Source of the DNA: Flavobacterium sp. | Lineage (GTDB): Bacteria > Bacteroidota > Bacteroidia > Flavobacteriales > Flavobacteriaceae | Length of the DNA: 64,000 nucleotides | Direction: 5' to 3' | Assembly: GCA_015234525.1 (NCBI GenBank) | Contig: JADGMX010000017.1 | Coordinates: 79,272-143,271 of the forward strand | Part shown: in pieces, positions 1 to 8,794 of the stretch | Layout of the letters: each line of letters starts with the position of its first letter | Position numbering within the stretch: the first letter of the stretch is position 1 | Translations under genes and position numbers: made by a program | The notes under the pieces: model-generated | What the model was told of the DNA's origin: nothing | The model's database searches: none | What the model saw: the letters and a program-made list of their open reading frames with translations, nothing else

Positions 1-55
1 GCAAAGCTCCGCTTTGAAAGAAGAAGTGCCGCCAAAAAAACATTAAGCAAGCTTA
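1..55. repeat. 55-bp direct repeat, copy 1
   Basis: Positions 1-55 are identical to 94-148. The unit begins with a small hairpin (CAAAGC, TCC, GCTTTG), continues with a segment containing GTGCCGCC and an A-run, and ends with TAAGCAAGCTTA, itself a palindrome. The 38 bases between the two copies contain GCGGCATCC, a string also found in the dispersed intergenic elements elsewhere in the window. No coding potential is evident. The copy begins exactly at the window edge, so it may extend further upstream. Confidence 0.9.
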
Positions 56-93
56 CCTAGTTGCACGAATAGGGATTTGCCTGCGGCATCCCT

Positions 94-148
94 GCAAAGC
101 TCCGCTTTGAAAGAAGAAGTGCCGCCAAAAAAACATTAAGCAAGCTTA
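94..148. repeat. 55-bp direct repeat, copy 2
   Basis: This is an exact second copy of positions 1-55. Its 3' half forms the left arm of the long palindrome at 111-174. The period between copies is 93 bases. Confidence 0.9.
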
Positions 149-174
149 TGTTTTTTTTGGCGGCACTTCTTCTT
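111..174 (-). terminator. Long imperfect palindrome downstream of tRNA-Arg, possible terminator
   Basis: The left arm (111-141) and right arm (144-174) are nearly perfect reverse complements of about 31 bases around a two-base loop. They include GTGCCGCC pairing with GGCGGCAC and an A7/T8 tract. The palindrome lies six bases beyond the 3' end of the minus-strand tRNA-Arg, so it could end the yqeY and tRNA-Arg transcript. The stem is far longer than a usual intrinsic terminator, and the U-tract is inside the stem rather than after it, so a repeat-element origin is equally possible. Confidence 0.5.
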
Positions 175-179
175 ATTCG

Positions 180-253
180 TGACCTCGAAGGGATTCGAAC
201 CCCCAACCCTCAGAGCCGAAATCTGATATTCTATCCAGTTGAACTACGAGGCC
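180..253 (-). tRNA. tRNA-Arg (anticodon UCG)
   Basis: Read on the minus strand, the acceptor arm GGCCTCG pairs with CGAGGTC (one G-T pair). The anticodon stem TCAGA/TCTGA encloses the loop TTTCGGC, giving anticodon UCG for codon CGA. The T arm contains GGTTCGAATCC. The discriminator is A and no CCA is encoded. The 5' end is 11 bases past the stop of the yqeY-family gene, so the tRNA is probably processed from that transcript. Confidence 0.95.
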
Positions 254-264
254 GTTATGTAATT

Positions 265-717
265 TTAATTTGCAAGCATTTTCTTTACGATTGTAGAAAT
301 CGTCTTACCATCTGCACGACCGGAAAGCTCAGCAGAAGCAAGTCCCATCACTTTACCCATGGCAGCCATTCCGCTGGCCCCAGACTCCGAAATGATTTTT
401 GAAACTACTTCCTCAACTTCATCTTCGCTTAATTGAGCAGGCAAAAACTTCTCGATAACAGCGGCTTGTTGAATTTCGGGTTCAGCCAAATCAGGGCGAC
501 CTTGCTCAGTGTAGATATTTGCGCTGTCTTTTCGCTGTTTTACTAGTCGCTGTAGCAATTTGATCTCCTCATCTGACGACAATTCTTCTTTTGAACCGCT
601 TTCAGTTTGCGCGAGCAGTAACGCCGATTTAATGGCTCTCAACGATTCAAGAGCAACAGTATCTTTCGATCTCATCGCTGCTTTCATCTCATCCATCACC
701 TTTGCTTGTAAACTCAT
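265..717 (-). CDS. GatB/YqeY domain-containing protein
   Basis: This 150-residue protein matches the stand-alone YqeY family, which resembles the C-terminal tRNA-binding tail domain of the GatB amidotransferase subunit. The family hallmarks are visible: an N-terminal MKAAMRSKD, the middle segment EEIKLLQRLVKQRKDSA, and the glycine-rich end GMAAMGKVMGLASAELSGRAD. Its exact cellular role is not established; a link to tRNA or aminoacylation is inferred from GatB. It follows ftsZ in the same direction but is separated by a hairpin terminator at 744-779, so it probably has some transcription of its own. A weak -7-like TAACTTCG lies upstream. tRNA-Arg follows after 11 bases. Confidence 0.88.
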   Translation of the reverse strand: MSLQAKVMDEMKAAMRSKDTVALESLRAIKSALLLAQTESGSKEELSSDEEIKLLQRLVKQRKDSANIYTEQGRPDLAEPEIQQAAVIEKFLPAQLSEDEVEEVVSKIISESGASGMAAMGKVMGLASAELSGRADGKTISTIVKKMLAN

Positions 718-743
718 GATCTTATTTTTGCTGCTGCGAAGTT

Positions 744-779
744 ATAAAAAAAACCCGAAAATCAAATGATTTCCGGGTT
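744..779 (-). terminator. Intrinsic terminator after ftsZ
   Basis: On the minus strand the stem AACCCGGAAATCA / TGATTTTCGGGTT (one mismatch, 752-779) is followed by a run of eight U (744-751). It stands 20 bases past the ftsZ stop and marks the end of the dcw transcript. Confidence 0.8.
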
Positions 780-798
780 GGATGTTTGTTGGTTTTAT

Positions 799-2769
799 TT
801 AGTCGACGTTGTCGTGTAAATACGAATTATTTGATCGAAGCTGAACGTCATCGTTGCTGTCGATTCCGAGTGACATTCGAGAATTTGGATTGCGCTGTTG
901 TCCCGCCGTCAAATCGACACCAGATCTTTTGTAAGCCGGTTGCTTTTCATATTCTTCGATACGAGACGAACTGTTATGGAACTTATAATTGAAATCTTTT
1001 AGTTTTTTTCTACGTTCGTCGGCACGGAATTTTAGCGTCTCTTCAATGGTCATCTCCATCGGCGAAACTTCTTCAAAAGCCGCAGTAAATGAAGATGGAA
1101 CGTCTACTTTTTTAACGGTAAGATTTAATTCTGCCGGAATTTGCTCTTCCACTTTTGCCGGTGTGGGCTTAGAATTTAGCAAATCGTTTTCAAGTTCCAT
1201 GTATTCTTCAAGTGAATATCTTACAACACCGTCCTTATTGACTTCCGTCATCGGCACAACTTCAACAGCTTCCTTCACCTGAATATTCCGGGTTTCATCT
1301 GTTAGGTTGAAAAGTGCATTCTCCTGTGGCGCTTTCTTCTCTTCCAGGATTGGCAGATCAAAAGAAAAAGTTGCTTGCTCAGGCTTGTAAGTTTCAGGCT
1401 CATGAACTTTAATAGCATCAATCGTGGTAAATTGAAACTGCTCGGGCATAGATGGCGCTGATACGATTTCAAAAGTTACATCCAGATTTTTGATGAATTC
1501 AGATGTCGGCACCAAATCCATCTTGAATTCTGCTTGTGGTTGAAATTGTTGAACTGGTTGCGAAGGCGCTTCCACTTTAAGCTCCGATGGGGCTTCAAAA
1601 GATTTTGGCGCTTCCGGCTCGTCGTCAGTCAGTTCAAACATCACTTTTTTTTCGCTGATTGGCGCGTCCGGCTGATGATCGAATGCGATCGGTTTCTTCG
1701 GACTCAAATCGTGCTCAATCTTTTGTTCAGCTTCAAGCGAGTGAATGATTTTCTTAGGCTCAGTATTTACGATATCGCGCTGTTGCTCAATGTTAAATCC
1801 CGTCGCAATGATTGTTACAGCAATTGAATCGCCTAAAGTTTCGTCTTCACCAACACCCATGATAATATTGGCATTGTGACCCGCTTCAGCCTGAATGTGG
1901 TCGTTGATTTCACCAATCTCATCAATTGTGATTTCATTCGACCCCGAAACAATAAGTAGCAAAACATTCTTGGCGCCAGCAATCTTGTTGTCGTTCAATA
2001 ACGGCGAATCAAGTGCAGACGTGATCGCTTCTTTTGCGCGGTTTTCACCGATAGCAACCGCTGATCCCATTATAGCTGTTCCACTGTTCGAAAGAACGGT
2101 TTTGGCATCTTTTAAATCGATGTTTTGAGTATAGTGATGCGTAATAACTTCTGCAATTCCGCGTGACGCCGTAGCCAATACTTCATCAGCTTTAGAGAAA
2201 CCGGCTTTGAAACCGAGGTTTCCATAAACTTCACGCAATTTATTGTTGTTGATCACGATAAGCGAATCTACTTGCTTGCGGAGTTTATCGACACCATTTA
2301 ACGCTTGATCTTGACGAACTTTCCCTTCAAATTGAAAAGGAATCGTCACAATTCCGACCGTTAAAATATCGCGTTCCTTGGCAAGTTGAGCAATAACAGG
2401 AGCGGCACCAGTTCCGGTTCCACCACCCATTCCGGCTGTAATGAAAACCATTTTGGTATTGCTGTCCAACATTTTCTCTATATCGGCGATGCTTTCGATT
2501 GCAGACTGCTGACCAACTTCAGGGTTAGCGCCCGCCCCAAGGCCTTCTGTCAGGTTTACTCCTAATTGAATTTTGTTTGGAACAGGACTGTTAGACAACG
2601 CCTGCGAATCTGTATTACACACAATAAAATCGACACCTTTGATGCCTTGCTGGAACATGTGGTTGATCGCGTTGCTTCCTCCTCCACCTACACCGATAAC
2701 TTTGATCACATTTGATTGGTTTTTTGGTAAATCAAATGAAATACTTCCAAATTCTGAATTGCTCATCAT
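799..2769 (-). CDS. ftsZ: Cell division protein FtsZ
   Basis: FtsZ is the tubulin-like GTPase that forms the cytokinetic Z ring. The nucleotide-binding tubulin signature GGGTGTG is at residues 115-121, and the catalytic T7 loop NxDxxD (NIDLKD) is at 216-221. The GTPase body ends near residue 330. It is followed by about 250 residues of acidic, proline-rich, low-complexity linker, and then a conserved basic block (RRKKLKDFNYKFHN) and the end LHDNVD. At 656 residues it is far longer than the roughly 380 residues of E. coli FtsZ, but this linker length is typical of Flavobacteriia. It is the last gene of the dcw cluster, downstream of ftsA, and is closed by a terminator. The start is MM; the second Met is equally possible. 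Confidence 0.98.
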   Translation of the reverse strand: MMSNSEFGSISFDLPKNQSNVIKVIGVGGGGSNAINHMFQQGIKGVDFIVCNTDSQALSNSPVPNKIQLGVNLTEGLGAGANPEVGQQSAIESIADIEKMLDSNTKMVFITAGMGGGTGTGAAPVIAQLAKERDILTVGIVTIPFQFEGKVRQDQALNGVDKLRKQVDSLIVINNNKLREVYGNLGFKAGFSKADEVLATASRGIAEVITHHYTQNIDLKDAKTVLSNSGTAIMGSAVAIGENRAKEAITSALDSPLLNDNKIAGAKNVLLLIVSGSNEITIDEIGEINDHIQAEAGHNANIIMGVGEDETLGDSIAVTIIATGFNIEQQRDIVNTEPKKIIHSLEAEQKIEHDLSPKKPIAFDHQPDAPISEKKVMFELTDDEPEAPKSFEAPSELKVEAPSQPVQQFQPQAEFKMDLVPTSEFIKNLDVTFEIVSAPSMPEQFQFTTIDAIKVHEPETYKPEQATFSFDLPILEEKKAPQENALFNLTDETRNIQVKEAVEVVPMTEVNKDGVVRYSLEEYMELENDLLNSKPTPAKVEEQIPAELNLTVKKVDVPSSFTAAFEEVSPMEMTIEETLKFRADERRKKLKDFNYKFHNSSSRIEEYEKQPAYKRSGVDLTAGQQRNPNSRMSLGIDSNDDVQLRSNNSYLHDNVD

Positions 2770-2828
2770 AATCTCTGGGTATTTAATTTCTTTTCTGCTC
2801 GTTTTTTTTATCTTGACTATTCTTTTTC

Positions 2829-4208
2829 TTATTCTGCATTGTCGAGAAAATCTTTGATCTTATCAACATATTTATCGAAGAATGACCGTCGAATTTTTGT
2901 TTCGGTGGTTTCAACTTCTTTCTTAGGCGCCTCAACCTCTACGGTTTCCAATTCGGCTTCCGGTTGCTCTAATTCTCTAACGGTTCTACTCTGAACTGCA
3001 GTAGGTTGCGAGACCATTTGCTTATCTAACCGAATTGCACTTTGCGATTTGTTTCCGATGCTATTCATTACCAAACCAACAGCAGTCGCATAAAGCGGAC
3101 TTGAGATTTCTTCAGCCGAATTACCCGCCAGATGTTCGTTTGGATAACCGATTCTGGTATCGATACCCGTAATATACTCAACTAGTTGCTTGATGTGCTG
3201 TAATTGCGCGCCACCACCTGTTAGTACAATTCCGGCGATCAGCTTTTTACGTGGATCCTCGTGACCGTATGATTTGATTTCCGAAAAAACCTGCTCGACG
3301 ATTTCAACCACACGTGCGTGGATGATTTTCGACAAGTTTTTAAGTGAAATCTCTTTTGGTTCGCGGCCGCGAAGACCCGGAATCGAAACGATTTCATTGT
3401 CTTTATTTTCGCCTGGCCAAGCCGAACCAAATTTTACCTTCAACAATTCTGCCTGTTTTTCAATAATCGAACAACCTTCTTTGATATCGTCGGTAATTAC
3501 GTTGCCACCAAACGGAATAACAGCCGTATGCCTGATGATACCGTCTTTGAAGATCGCCAAATCAGTTGTTCCGCCCCCGATATCGATAAGCGCAACACCA
3601 GCTTCTTTTTCTTCCTGACTCAACACCGCGTCAGATGAAGCCAACGGTTCGAGCGTCAAGCCTGAAAGCTCAATTCCCGAACTCTGAATGCATCTGCCCA
3701 CGTTTCTGATCGACGACGCCTGACCAACAACCACGTGAAAACTTGATTCAAGTCGGCCGCCATACATTCCGATTGGTTCCTTGATCTCGGATTGCCCATC
3801 GATTTTAAATTCCTGCGGCAAAACGTGAATGATTTCCTCACCAGGAAGCATCGCGAGTTTATTCACCTGATCGATCAGCAACTGAATATCCTGACCGTCG
3901 ATAACTTCTTCTGGATTACTTCGGCTGATATAATCGCTATGTTGTATGCTGCGAATATGTTGTCCGGCGATACCAACTACAACATCTTTGATTTTATAAC
4001 CCGAATTTGCTTCAGCTTCCTGAACAGCTTGCTGAATTGACGATATTGTCTGCGTAATATTGTTTACCACACCTCTGGCAACGCCAAGGCTTCTAGACTT
4101 ACCAATTCCGAGGATCTCGAGTTTTCCGTACTCGTTCTTCCTACCGATCATGGCAACAATTTTGGTTGTTCCAATGTCTAATCCTACTGCGATGTTTTCT
4201 CTTTCCAT
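2829..4208 (-). CDS. ftsA: Cell division protein FtsA
   Basis: FtsA is the actin-fold ATPase that tethers FtsZ to the membrane. The phosphate-1 motif GLDIGTTKIVAMIG lies at the N terminus, the phosphate-2 motif DIGGGTTDLAIFKDG near residue 210, and the adenosine motif VLTGGGAQL near 330. The tail RRSFFDKYVDKIKDFLDNAE can form the amphipathic membrane-targeting helix. I place the start at ATG 4208 (MERENIAVG). An in-frame TTG at 4226 lies inside ftsQ and would add six residues with no family support. It sits between ftsQ (five bases upstream) and ftsZ, giving the classic ftsQAZ order. Confidence 0.97.
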   Translation of the reverse strand: MERENIAVGLDIGTTKIVAMIGRKNEYGKLEILGIGKSRSLGVARGVVNNITQTISSIQQAVQEAEANSGYKIKDVVVGIAGQHIRSIQHSDYISRSNPEEVIDGQDIQLLIDQVNKLAMLPGEEIIHVLPQEFKIDGQSEIKEPIGMYGGRLESSFHVVVGQASSIRNVGRCIQSSGIELSGLTLEPLASSDAVLSQEEKEAGVALIDIGGGTTDLAIFKDGIIRHTAVIPFGGNVITDDIKEGCSIIEKQAELLKVKFGSAWPGENKDNEIVSIPGLRGREPKEISLKNLSKIIHARVVEIVEQVFSEIKSYGHEDPRKKLIAGIVLTGGGAQLQHIKQLVEYITGIDTRIGYPNEHLAGNSAEEISSPLYATAVGLVMNSIGNKSQSAIRLDKQMVSQPTAVQSRTVRELEQPEAELETVEVEAPKKEVETTETKIRRSFFDKYVDKIKDFLDNAE

Positions 4209-4213
4209 AACTT

Positions 4214-4939
4214 TTATTTTGTGCAAACCACCTGCTGCGTGAACTTCAGATTTATTTTCTTATAATCGATGATTGAACTATCGGTAACTGCCTTCTGAAA
4301 AAATGCTTTATAGTTGTTAAACTTCCTTTCCCGGTCGGCTAGTTTCCCAAATTCGATTTCATAATTATAATTTCTATTCATCATCGTAATACTTCCATCG
4401 CGAGCAACCGTCAGTCCAATGATATTTTTCTTCAAAAATGAGTCGTCGTGAATCTGCCTCAGCAAATCTGCCAACCCGCTTTTTTCCAACCTGGAGATTT
4501 CACCTGAAACCAGCGGAACACGAGCCGTTGACAATGTTGATAGCGGCATTCTTTCACCTTGATAGTCAATGTAAAAGGACCCATTTTCGTCAAAGACCCG
4601 AGCGATCGGAGTTTTCGGTTTTACCACTGCGTTTAAGACACCATCGATAGTCACAAAGACTTCAGATCTCTCAATCATCTCGTGCGAATTCACAGCTTTT
4701 TCCAGTATGTTCAAATCTAAATTATCTTTGCGGACGCTTTGCGGACGTCGATTTTTTTCTATTAACAATTTATTAACCATGTCGCTGGTTACAAAAAGAT
4801 TATCCTCTGTCGTGAAATGCACGGCGGTATTTTTCAACCTACGATGTTCATTTCGTTTCGAGGTGAACGAAAAAAGAAAAATCACAATGCCGAACATCAA
4901 AAATAATCTGACGTTACTCCATTTAAAATACTTTTTCAT
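4214..4939 (-). CDS. ftsQ: Cell division protein FtsQ
   Basis: This 241-residue bitopic membrane protein has one N-terminal transmembrane segment (about residues 11-27, LFLMFGIVIFLFSF). A periplasmic POTRA/FtsQ-type region follows (ERSEVFVTIDGVLNAVVKPKTPIARV). It would bridge the early and late division proteins (FtsB/FtsL). The primary sequence is divergent, as is usual in Bacteroidota, so the assignment rests on topology, size and its position between murC (overlap of four bases) and ftsA. No ftsB is present in this window. Confidence 0.92.
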   Translation of the reverse strand: MKKYFKWSNVRLFLMFGIVIFLFSFTSKRNEHRRLKNTAVHFTTEDNLFVTSDMVNKLLIEKNRRPQSVRKDNLDLNILEKAVNSHEMIERSEVFVTIDGVLNAVVKPKTPIARVFDENGSFYIDYQGERMPLSTLSTARVPLVSGEISRLEKSGLADLLRQIHDDSFLKKNIIGLTVARDGSITMMNRNYNYEIEFGKLADRERKFNNYKAFFQKAVTDSSIIDYKKINLKFTQQVVCTK

Positions 4940-6276
4940 TCGAGTGCTTTTTTAATGTCTACAACCATTTCTCCAACATCGCCGGCGCCGATTGTTACAA
5001 TCACCTCGGCACTAGACTTTTTTATCTCATCGATCAAATTTTCCTTAGCAACCAGTTTTTTGTTTTCGGATGTGACTTTTTCGAGCAACCAAGCCGAAGT
5101 GATTCCCTGAAGCGGAATTTCCCTCGCCGGATAAATGTCCATCAGTATCAGTTCATCAAATGCTGAAAGGCTTTCGGCAAATCCGTCTGCAAAATCACGT
5201 GTGCGGCTAAACAAATGCGGTTGAAATATCGCAAGCACTTTTTTGTCCGGATAAAGTTCCCGAACCGCCGAATGAACCGCATTAATCTCAGTTGGATGAT
5301 GCGCATAATCATCGATATAAATCAAATCTTCACGCTGAATCTGATACGAAAATCGCCTCTTAATTCCAGCAAACGACAGTAAAGCTTTAGCAATTTCGTT
5401 GGTTGGGGTACCGTACTTTTTAGCCATCGCCAAAGCCATCACCGCGTTAGAAAGATTGTGTTTTCCGGGAAGTCCGAATTGCAAATCCGTAATCGTTTCC
5501 TCCGGAGTTACAACGTCAAAAATATATTTGCCGTCTTTAATGCGAACATTTGTTGGTCGATAATCAGCATCATTTCCAAATCCGATTTTATTGCCGTCAA
5601 GCGGAAGCTCCGCAGCGATGAATAAGTTGGATGTTGTTGGAACTTTTCGGGCAAAATCAACAAACGATGATTCTATTGCTGATGCATCGCCGTAAATATC
5701 AAGATGGTCCGCATCCATCGACGTCACGCAAGCGATATCCGGATGAAGATGTAAAAATGACCGATCGAATTCGTCTGCTTCAACAACAGTCACGGTAGTG
5801 CCGTCGCCAATTAGATTCGAATGATAGTTTTCAACGACTCCGCCTACAAAAGCTGTCACATCGGCACCACTGCTTTTTAAAATATGACCTAAAATGGCCG
5901 AAGTTGTCGTTTTACCATGAGTTCCCGCAACGGCGAAGCAATACGTATCTTTCGTGATCAGACCCAGGACTTCTGCCCGTTTCTTAACCTTATAATTTCG
6001 TTCGATAAAAAAGTTCCATTGCGAGTGATCGATTGGAACCGCCGGCGTAGTAACAACCAGCGTATTTGCCGGATAATATGTTTCCGGAATTAAACTGATT
6101 TTGTCCTCAAACCAAATCGTAATTCCATCCGCAATCAACTCGCCGGTAAGCGCTGTCTGAGTTTTGTCATAACCCGAAACATTCTTTCCCAAATTCTTGA
6201 AATACCGCGCAAGGGCACTCATGCCGATACCGCCGATTCCGATGAAGTAAACATTATGTATTTGAGACAGATTCAT
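4936..6276 (-). CDS. murC: UDP-N-acetylmuramate--L-alanine ligase MurC
   Basis: MurC adds L-alanine to UDP-MurNAc, the first amino acid of the peptidoglycan stem peptide. The 446 residues show the N-terminal Rossmann motif GIGGIGMSALARYF (about 13-26), the ATP-binding AGTHGKTTT (about 116-124), and the Mur ligase central and C-terminal domains, including DDYAHHPTEI typical of MurC. The length is normal. It shares one base with murG upstream (ATG/stop overlap) and overlaps ftsQ by four bases, which implies translational coupling. Confidence 0.98.
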   Translation of the reverse strand: MNLSQIHNVYFIGIGGIGMSALARYFKNLGKNVSGYDKTQTALTGELIADGITIWFEDKISLIPETYYPANTLVVTTPAVPIDHSQWNFFIERNYKVKKRAEVLGLITKDTYCFAVAGTHGKTTTSAILGHILKSSGADVTAFVGGVVENYHSNLIGDGTTVTVVEADEFDRSFLHLHPDIACVTSMDADHLDIYGDASAIESSFVDFARKVPTTSNLFIAAELPLDGNKIGFGNDADYRPTNVRIKDGKYIFDVVTPEETITDLQFGLPGKHNLSNAVMALAMAKKYGTPTNEIAKALLSFAGIKRRFSYQIQREDLIYIDDYAHHPTEINAVHSAVRELYPDKKVLAIFQPHLFSRTRDFADGFAESLSAFDELILMDIYPAREIPLQGITSAWLLEKVTSENKKLVAKENLIDEIKKSSAEVIVTIGAGDVGEMVVDIKKALE

Positions 6277-7388
6277 TAGTTTTTAACTTTTGATGATTTG
6301 CCGACCACTTCAATTATTTGGTCAACGATTTCCTGAGTTGCGAGTGGCCTTGCGAGTTTCTTAATATTTTCACCCAAAGTTCTACGCAAATCCTCGTCAT
6401 TGAGCAGATTTGTAAATTCGGTTGAAAATCTGGTGTTCAAATCGGCTTCACGAAGCAAAATCGCAGCCTCATGATTAACTATCGATTGTGCATTTTTGGT
6501 CTGATGGTCTTCAGCAACATTTGGCGACGGAATAAAAATCACCGGTTTACCCACGATGCAAAGCTCACTGACTGAAGATGCTCCGGCCCGCGAAATAATA
6601 ACATCTGCCGCGGCGTAAACAAGATCCATCCGGTCGATGAAAGCAACAACCTGAATTCGGTTTTCATCCTGATGATGTTTGTACTGGTCGTGATAAAACT
6701 TACCACATTGCCAGATTACCTGAACACCTTGCGCCGAAAAATTCACCATTTCCTTTGCGATCAGTTCATTGATTGCACGTGCACCAAGGCTTCCGCCAAG
6801 CACCAATAGTGTCTTTTTTGCCGGATTGAGTCCGTAGTGCCTACATGCCTCTTCGCGTTTGCCTTCCAGCCCAATAATATCTTTACGCACCGGATTTCCG
6901 GTAAGCACTAATTTATCTTTTGGAAAATATTTTTCAAGTCCGTTGTAAGCCACGCATATTTTGGCTGCTTTTTTTCCCAGCAGCTTATTTGTGATTCCGG
7001 GAAACGAATTTTGTTCCTGGACGATAATCGGTATTCCAGAACTTGCCGCTGCTTGCATTAATGGCCCGCTGGCAAATCCGCCGGTTCCGATGACGACATC
7101 AGGTTTAAATTTTCTGACGATCGATTTTGATTTCATAAGGCTTCGCATCAGTTTGATCGGAAACATGAGGTTTTGCAATGTCAACTTTCGTTGAAGTCCG
7201 GCAATCCAAAGACCTTCAATTTCATATCCGGCTTGCGGCACCTTTTGCATTTCCATTCGGTCGCTTGCGCCAACAAATAGAAATTCGGCATCGGGAAAAC
7301 GCGATTTCAATTCATTTGCAATAGCGATAGCCGGGTAGATATGTCCACCGGTTCCGCCGCCGCTTAATATGAATTTTAATGGTCTCAT
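6276..7388 (-). CDS. murG: UDP-GlcNAc--lipid I N-acetylglucosaminyltransferase MurG
   Basis: MurG is the peripheral membrane glycosyltransferase (GT28) that converts lipid I to lipid II. The 370 residues carry the glycine-rich loop [16 protein letters not shown] at the N terminus, [12 protein letters not shown] near 105-116, the second glycine loop [12 protein letters not shown] near 198, and the UDP-GlcNAc pocket [16 protein letters not shown] near 268. The start overlaps the ftsW stop by four bases and the stop overlaps the murC start, so the genes are tightly coupled. Confidence 0.98.
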   Translation of the reverse strand: MRPLKFILSGGGTGGHIYPAIAIANELKSRFPDAEFLFVGASDRMEMQKVPQAGYEIEGLWIAGLQRKLTLQNLMFPIKLMRSLMKSKSIVRKFKPDVVIGTGGFASGPLMQAAASSGIPIIVQEQNSFPGITNKLLGKKAAKICVAYNGLEKYFPKDKLVLTGNPVRKDIIGLEGKREEACRHYGLNPAKKTLLVLGGSLGARAINELIAKEMVNFSAQGVQVIWQCGKFYHDQYKHHQDENRIQVVAFIDRMDLVYAAADVIISRAGASSVSELCIVGKPVIFIPSPNVAEDHQTKNAQSIVNHEAAILLREADLNTRFSTEFTNLLNDEDLRRTLGENIKKLARPLATQEIVDQIIEVVGKSSKVKN

Positions 7389-8698
7389 TTTTCTAATACC
7401 GGTTTTAGTGGATTATCACTCAAATCCTCAATTCCATAACCTTCGGCTAAAGCTAATTCTGCTGCTTCTTCTCGTGCGATTTGCTGATCTACCAGTCGTT
7501 GCAATGCATCAGCACGACGTTCCTTATCCGCGTTTTCTTCAGCAATTTCCTCATCTTTTTTGGTGACGCCGATGATAATTCCGATGGCAATGCATGTCAT
7601 CCAAATCGAACTACCACCGCTACTGATCAGCGGAAGTGTTTGTCCGGTAACCGGCAGGAATTCGACTGCAACCGACATATTGATCAAAGCTTGAAATATA
7701 ATCGGGAAGCCGAGGCCGACAACTGCGAGTTTTCCGAAAAGCGAATTTGCTTTATGTGCTGCAACGATAAATCGGAAGAACAATAGCAGATATAAAAGCA
7801 TGACTCCAATTCCGCCGAGCAATCCCCATTCTTCAACGATAATGGCATAAATAAAATCGGATGACGATTGCGGAAGAAAATTTTTCTGAACCGACTTTCC
7901 GGGACCAAGTCCGTAGATTCCGCCTGAGGCGATTGCAATTTTTGCCTTCTCGATTTGATAATCGTCTTCGTCCGGCTTGTCGGTTGCAAAGTTGTCGATT
8001 CGGGAGATCCAGGTGTCGACACGGTTTGGAAAAGCATCCGGAAACGCTTTTGCCACTAAGACAAACATGGTTAGGCCGACGATTCCGGCAGCGATGATTA
8101 CTGAGATGTATTTTAACGGATAACGTCCGATGAAAACCAGGGTGACGACCATTGCGAAAATGATTGCCGCTGTCGAGAAGTTAGCCGGGAGAATTAGTAT
8201 TAATGTAACAAATACGGGAGTCCACAGCTCCCAGAGCGAACTTTTAAAGGCAATCGGGGTTTCTCGTTTTTTCGATAAATACCGAGCTACGAAAATCATC
8301 AGAACTATTGATGCCAGTGCCGAAGTCTGGAATGTGATTCCGATGAATGGAACCTGAATCCACCGACTCGCATTAGCGCCATCGATGACAGTTCCTTTAA
8401 AAAGCGTATACGCCAGAAGCAGCCAAACGACCGGAAGAGCGAACATCGAAATGCCCCGCCAATAATGATAAGGTATCCGGTGGATGACATAAATCATGAT
8501 AAACCCAATCAGGATATGAAAAAGGTGTTTTACCAGATAAGCGACTGTATTTCCGCTACCGTGATTCATGTATGCGAGGTTGGAACTAGCCGAAAACACA
8601 GGCATAAATGAGAATAACGCCAACAAGGCCACAAACGACCAGATGACCTTATCCCCTTTTAATCTATGTAGTAACTCTTTCATAACCTGTTCATTCAA
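7385..8698 (-). CDS. ftsW: Lipid II polymerase FtsW (SEDS family)
   Basis: FtsW is the septal peptidoglycan glycosyltransferase that works with FtsI. The 437 residues are highly hydrophobic, with about ten membrane segments. The SEDS signature is visible as [30 protein letters not shown], split here by family motifs around residues 270-300, and [17 protein letters not shown] near 360. A charged cytoplasmic tail of about 50 residues ([20 protein letters not shown]) extends the C terminus. It is separated from murD by 96 bases that contain one of the dispersed intergenic elements, the only sizeable break inside the cluster. Confidence 0.96.
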   Translation of the reverse strand: MNEQVMKELLHRLKGDKVIWSFVALLALFSFMPVFSASSNLAYMNHGSGNTVAYLVKHLFHILIGFIMIYVIHRIPYHYWRGISMFALPVVWLLLAYTLFKGTVIDGANASRWIQVPFIGITFQTSALASIVLMIFVARYLSKKRETPIAFKSSLWELWTPVFVTLILILPANFSTAAIIFAMVVTLVFIGRYPLKYISVIIAAGIVGLTMFVLVAKAFPDAFPNRVDTWISRIDNFATDKPDEDDYQIEKAKIAIASGGIYGLGPGKSVQKNFLPQSSSDFIYAIIVEEWGLLGGIGVMLLYLLLFFRFIVAAHKANSLFGKLAVVGLGFPIIFQALINMSVAVEFLPVTGQTLPLISSGGSSIWMTCIAIGIIIGVTKKDEEIAEENADKERRADALQRLVDQQIAREEAAELALAEGYGIEDLSDNPLKPVLEK

Positions 8699-8716
8699 TT
8701 ATAGTTTATTGTCCCT

Positions 8717-8783
8717 AGCCCTGACAGAGCCGATATCCTCGTAGCATCGCGGAGAGATAAAGGCGAAGGCAGGAAATAGCTCC
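8717..8783 (+). repeat. Dispersed structured intergenic element, family A copy 1
   Basis: The outer strings AGC-CCTG (8717-8723) and CAGG ... AGCT (8770-8781) pair as in the other copies. The inner flanks are more diverged (GAGCCGATATCC and GAGATAAAGGCG) around a short variable hairpin. It lies between ftsW and murD, antisense to their transcription. Confidence 0.7.
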
Positions 8784-8794
8784 TAAAAATGCCG

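Noticed and set aside
1..148. Possible CRISPR array from two identical 55-bp repeats
   Set aside because: There are only two repeats, the unit is too long and internally palindromic, there is no set of equal spacers, and no cas genes are present.
148..402. Plus-strand reading frame of 84 codons
   Set aside because: It runs through tRNA-Arg and antisense to the yqeY-family gene, so it is a shadow frame.
3239..3430. Arginine-rich small frame within ftsA
   Set aside because: It is on the same strand but in another frame of a clear gene, with composition typical of a shadow.
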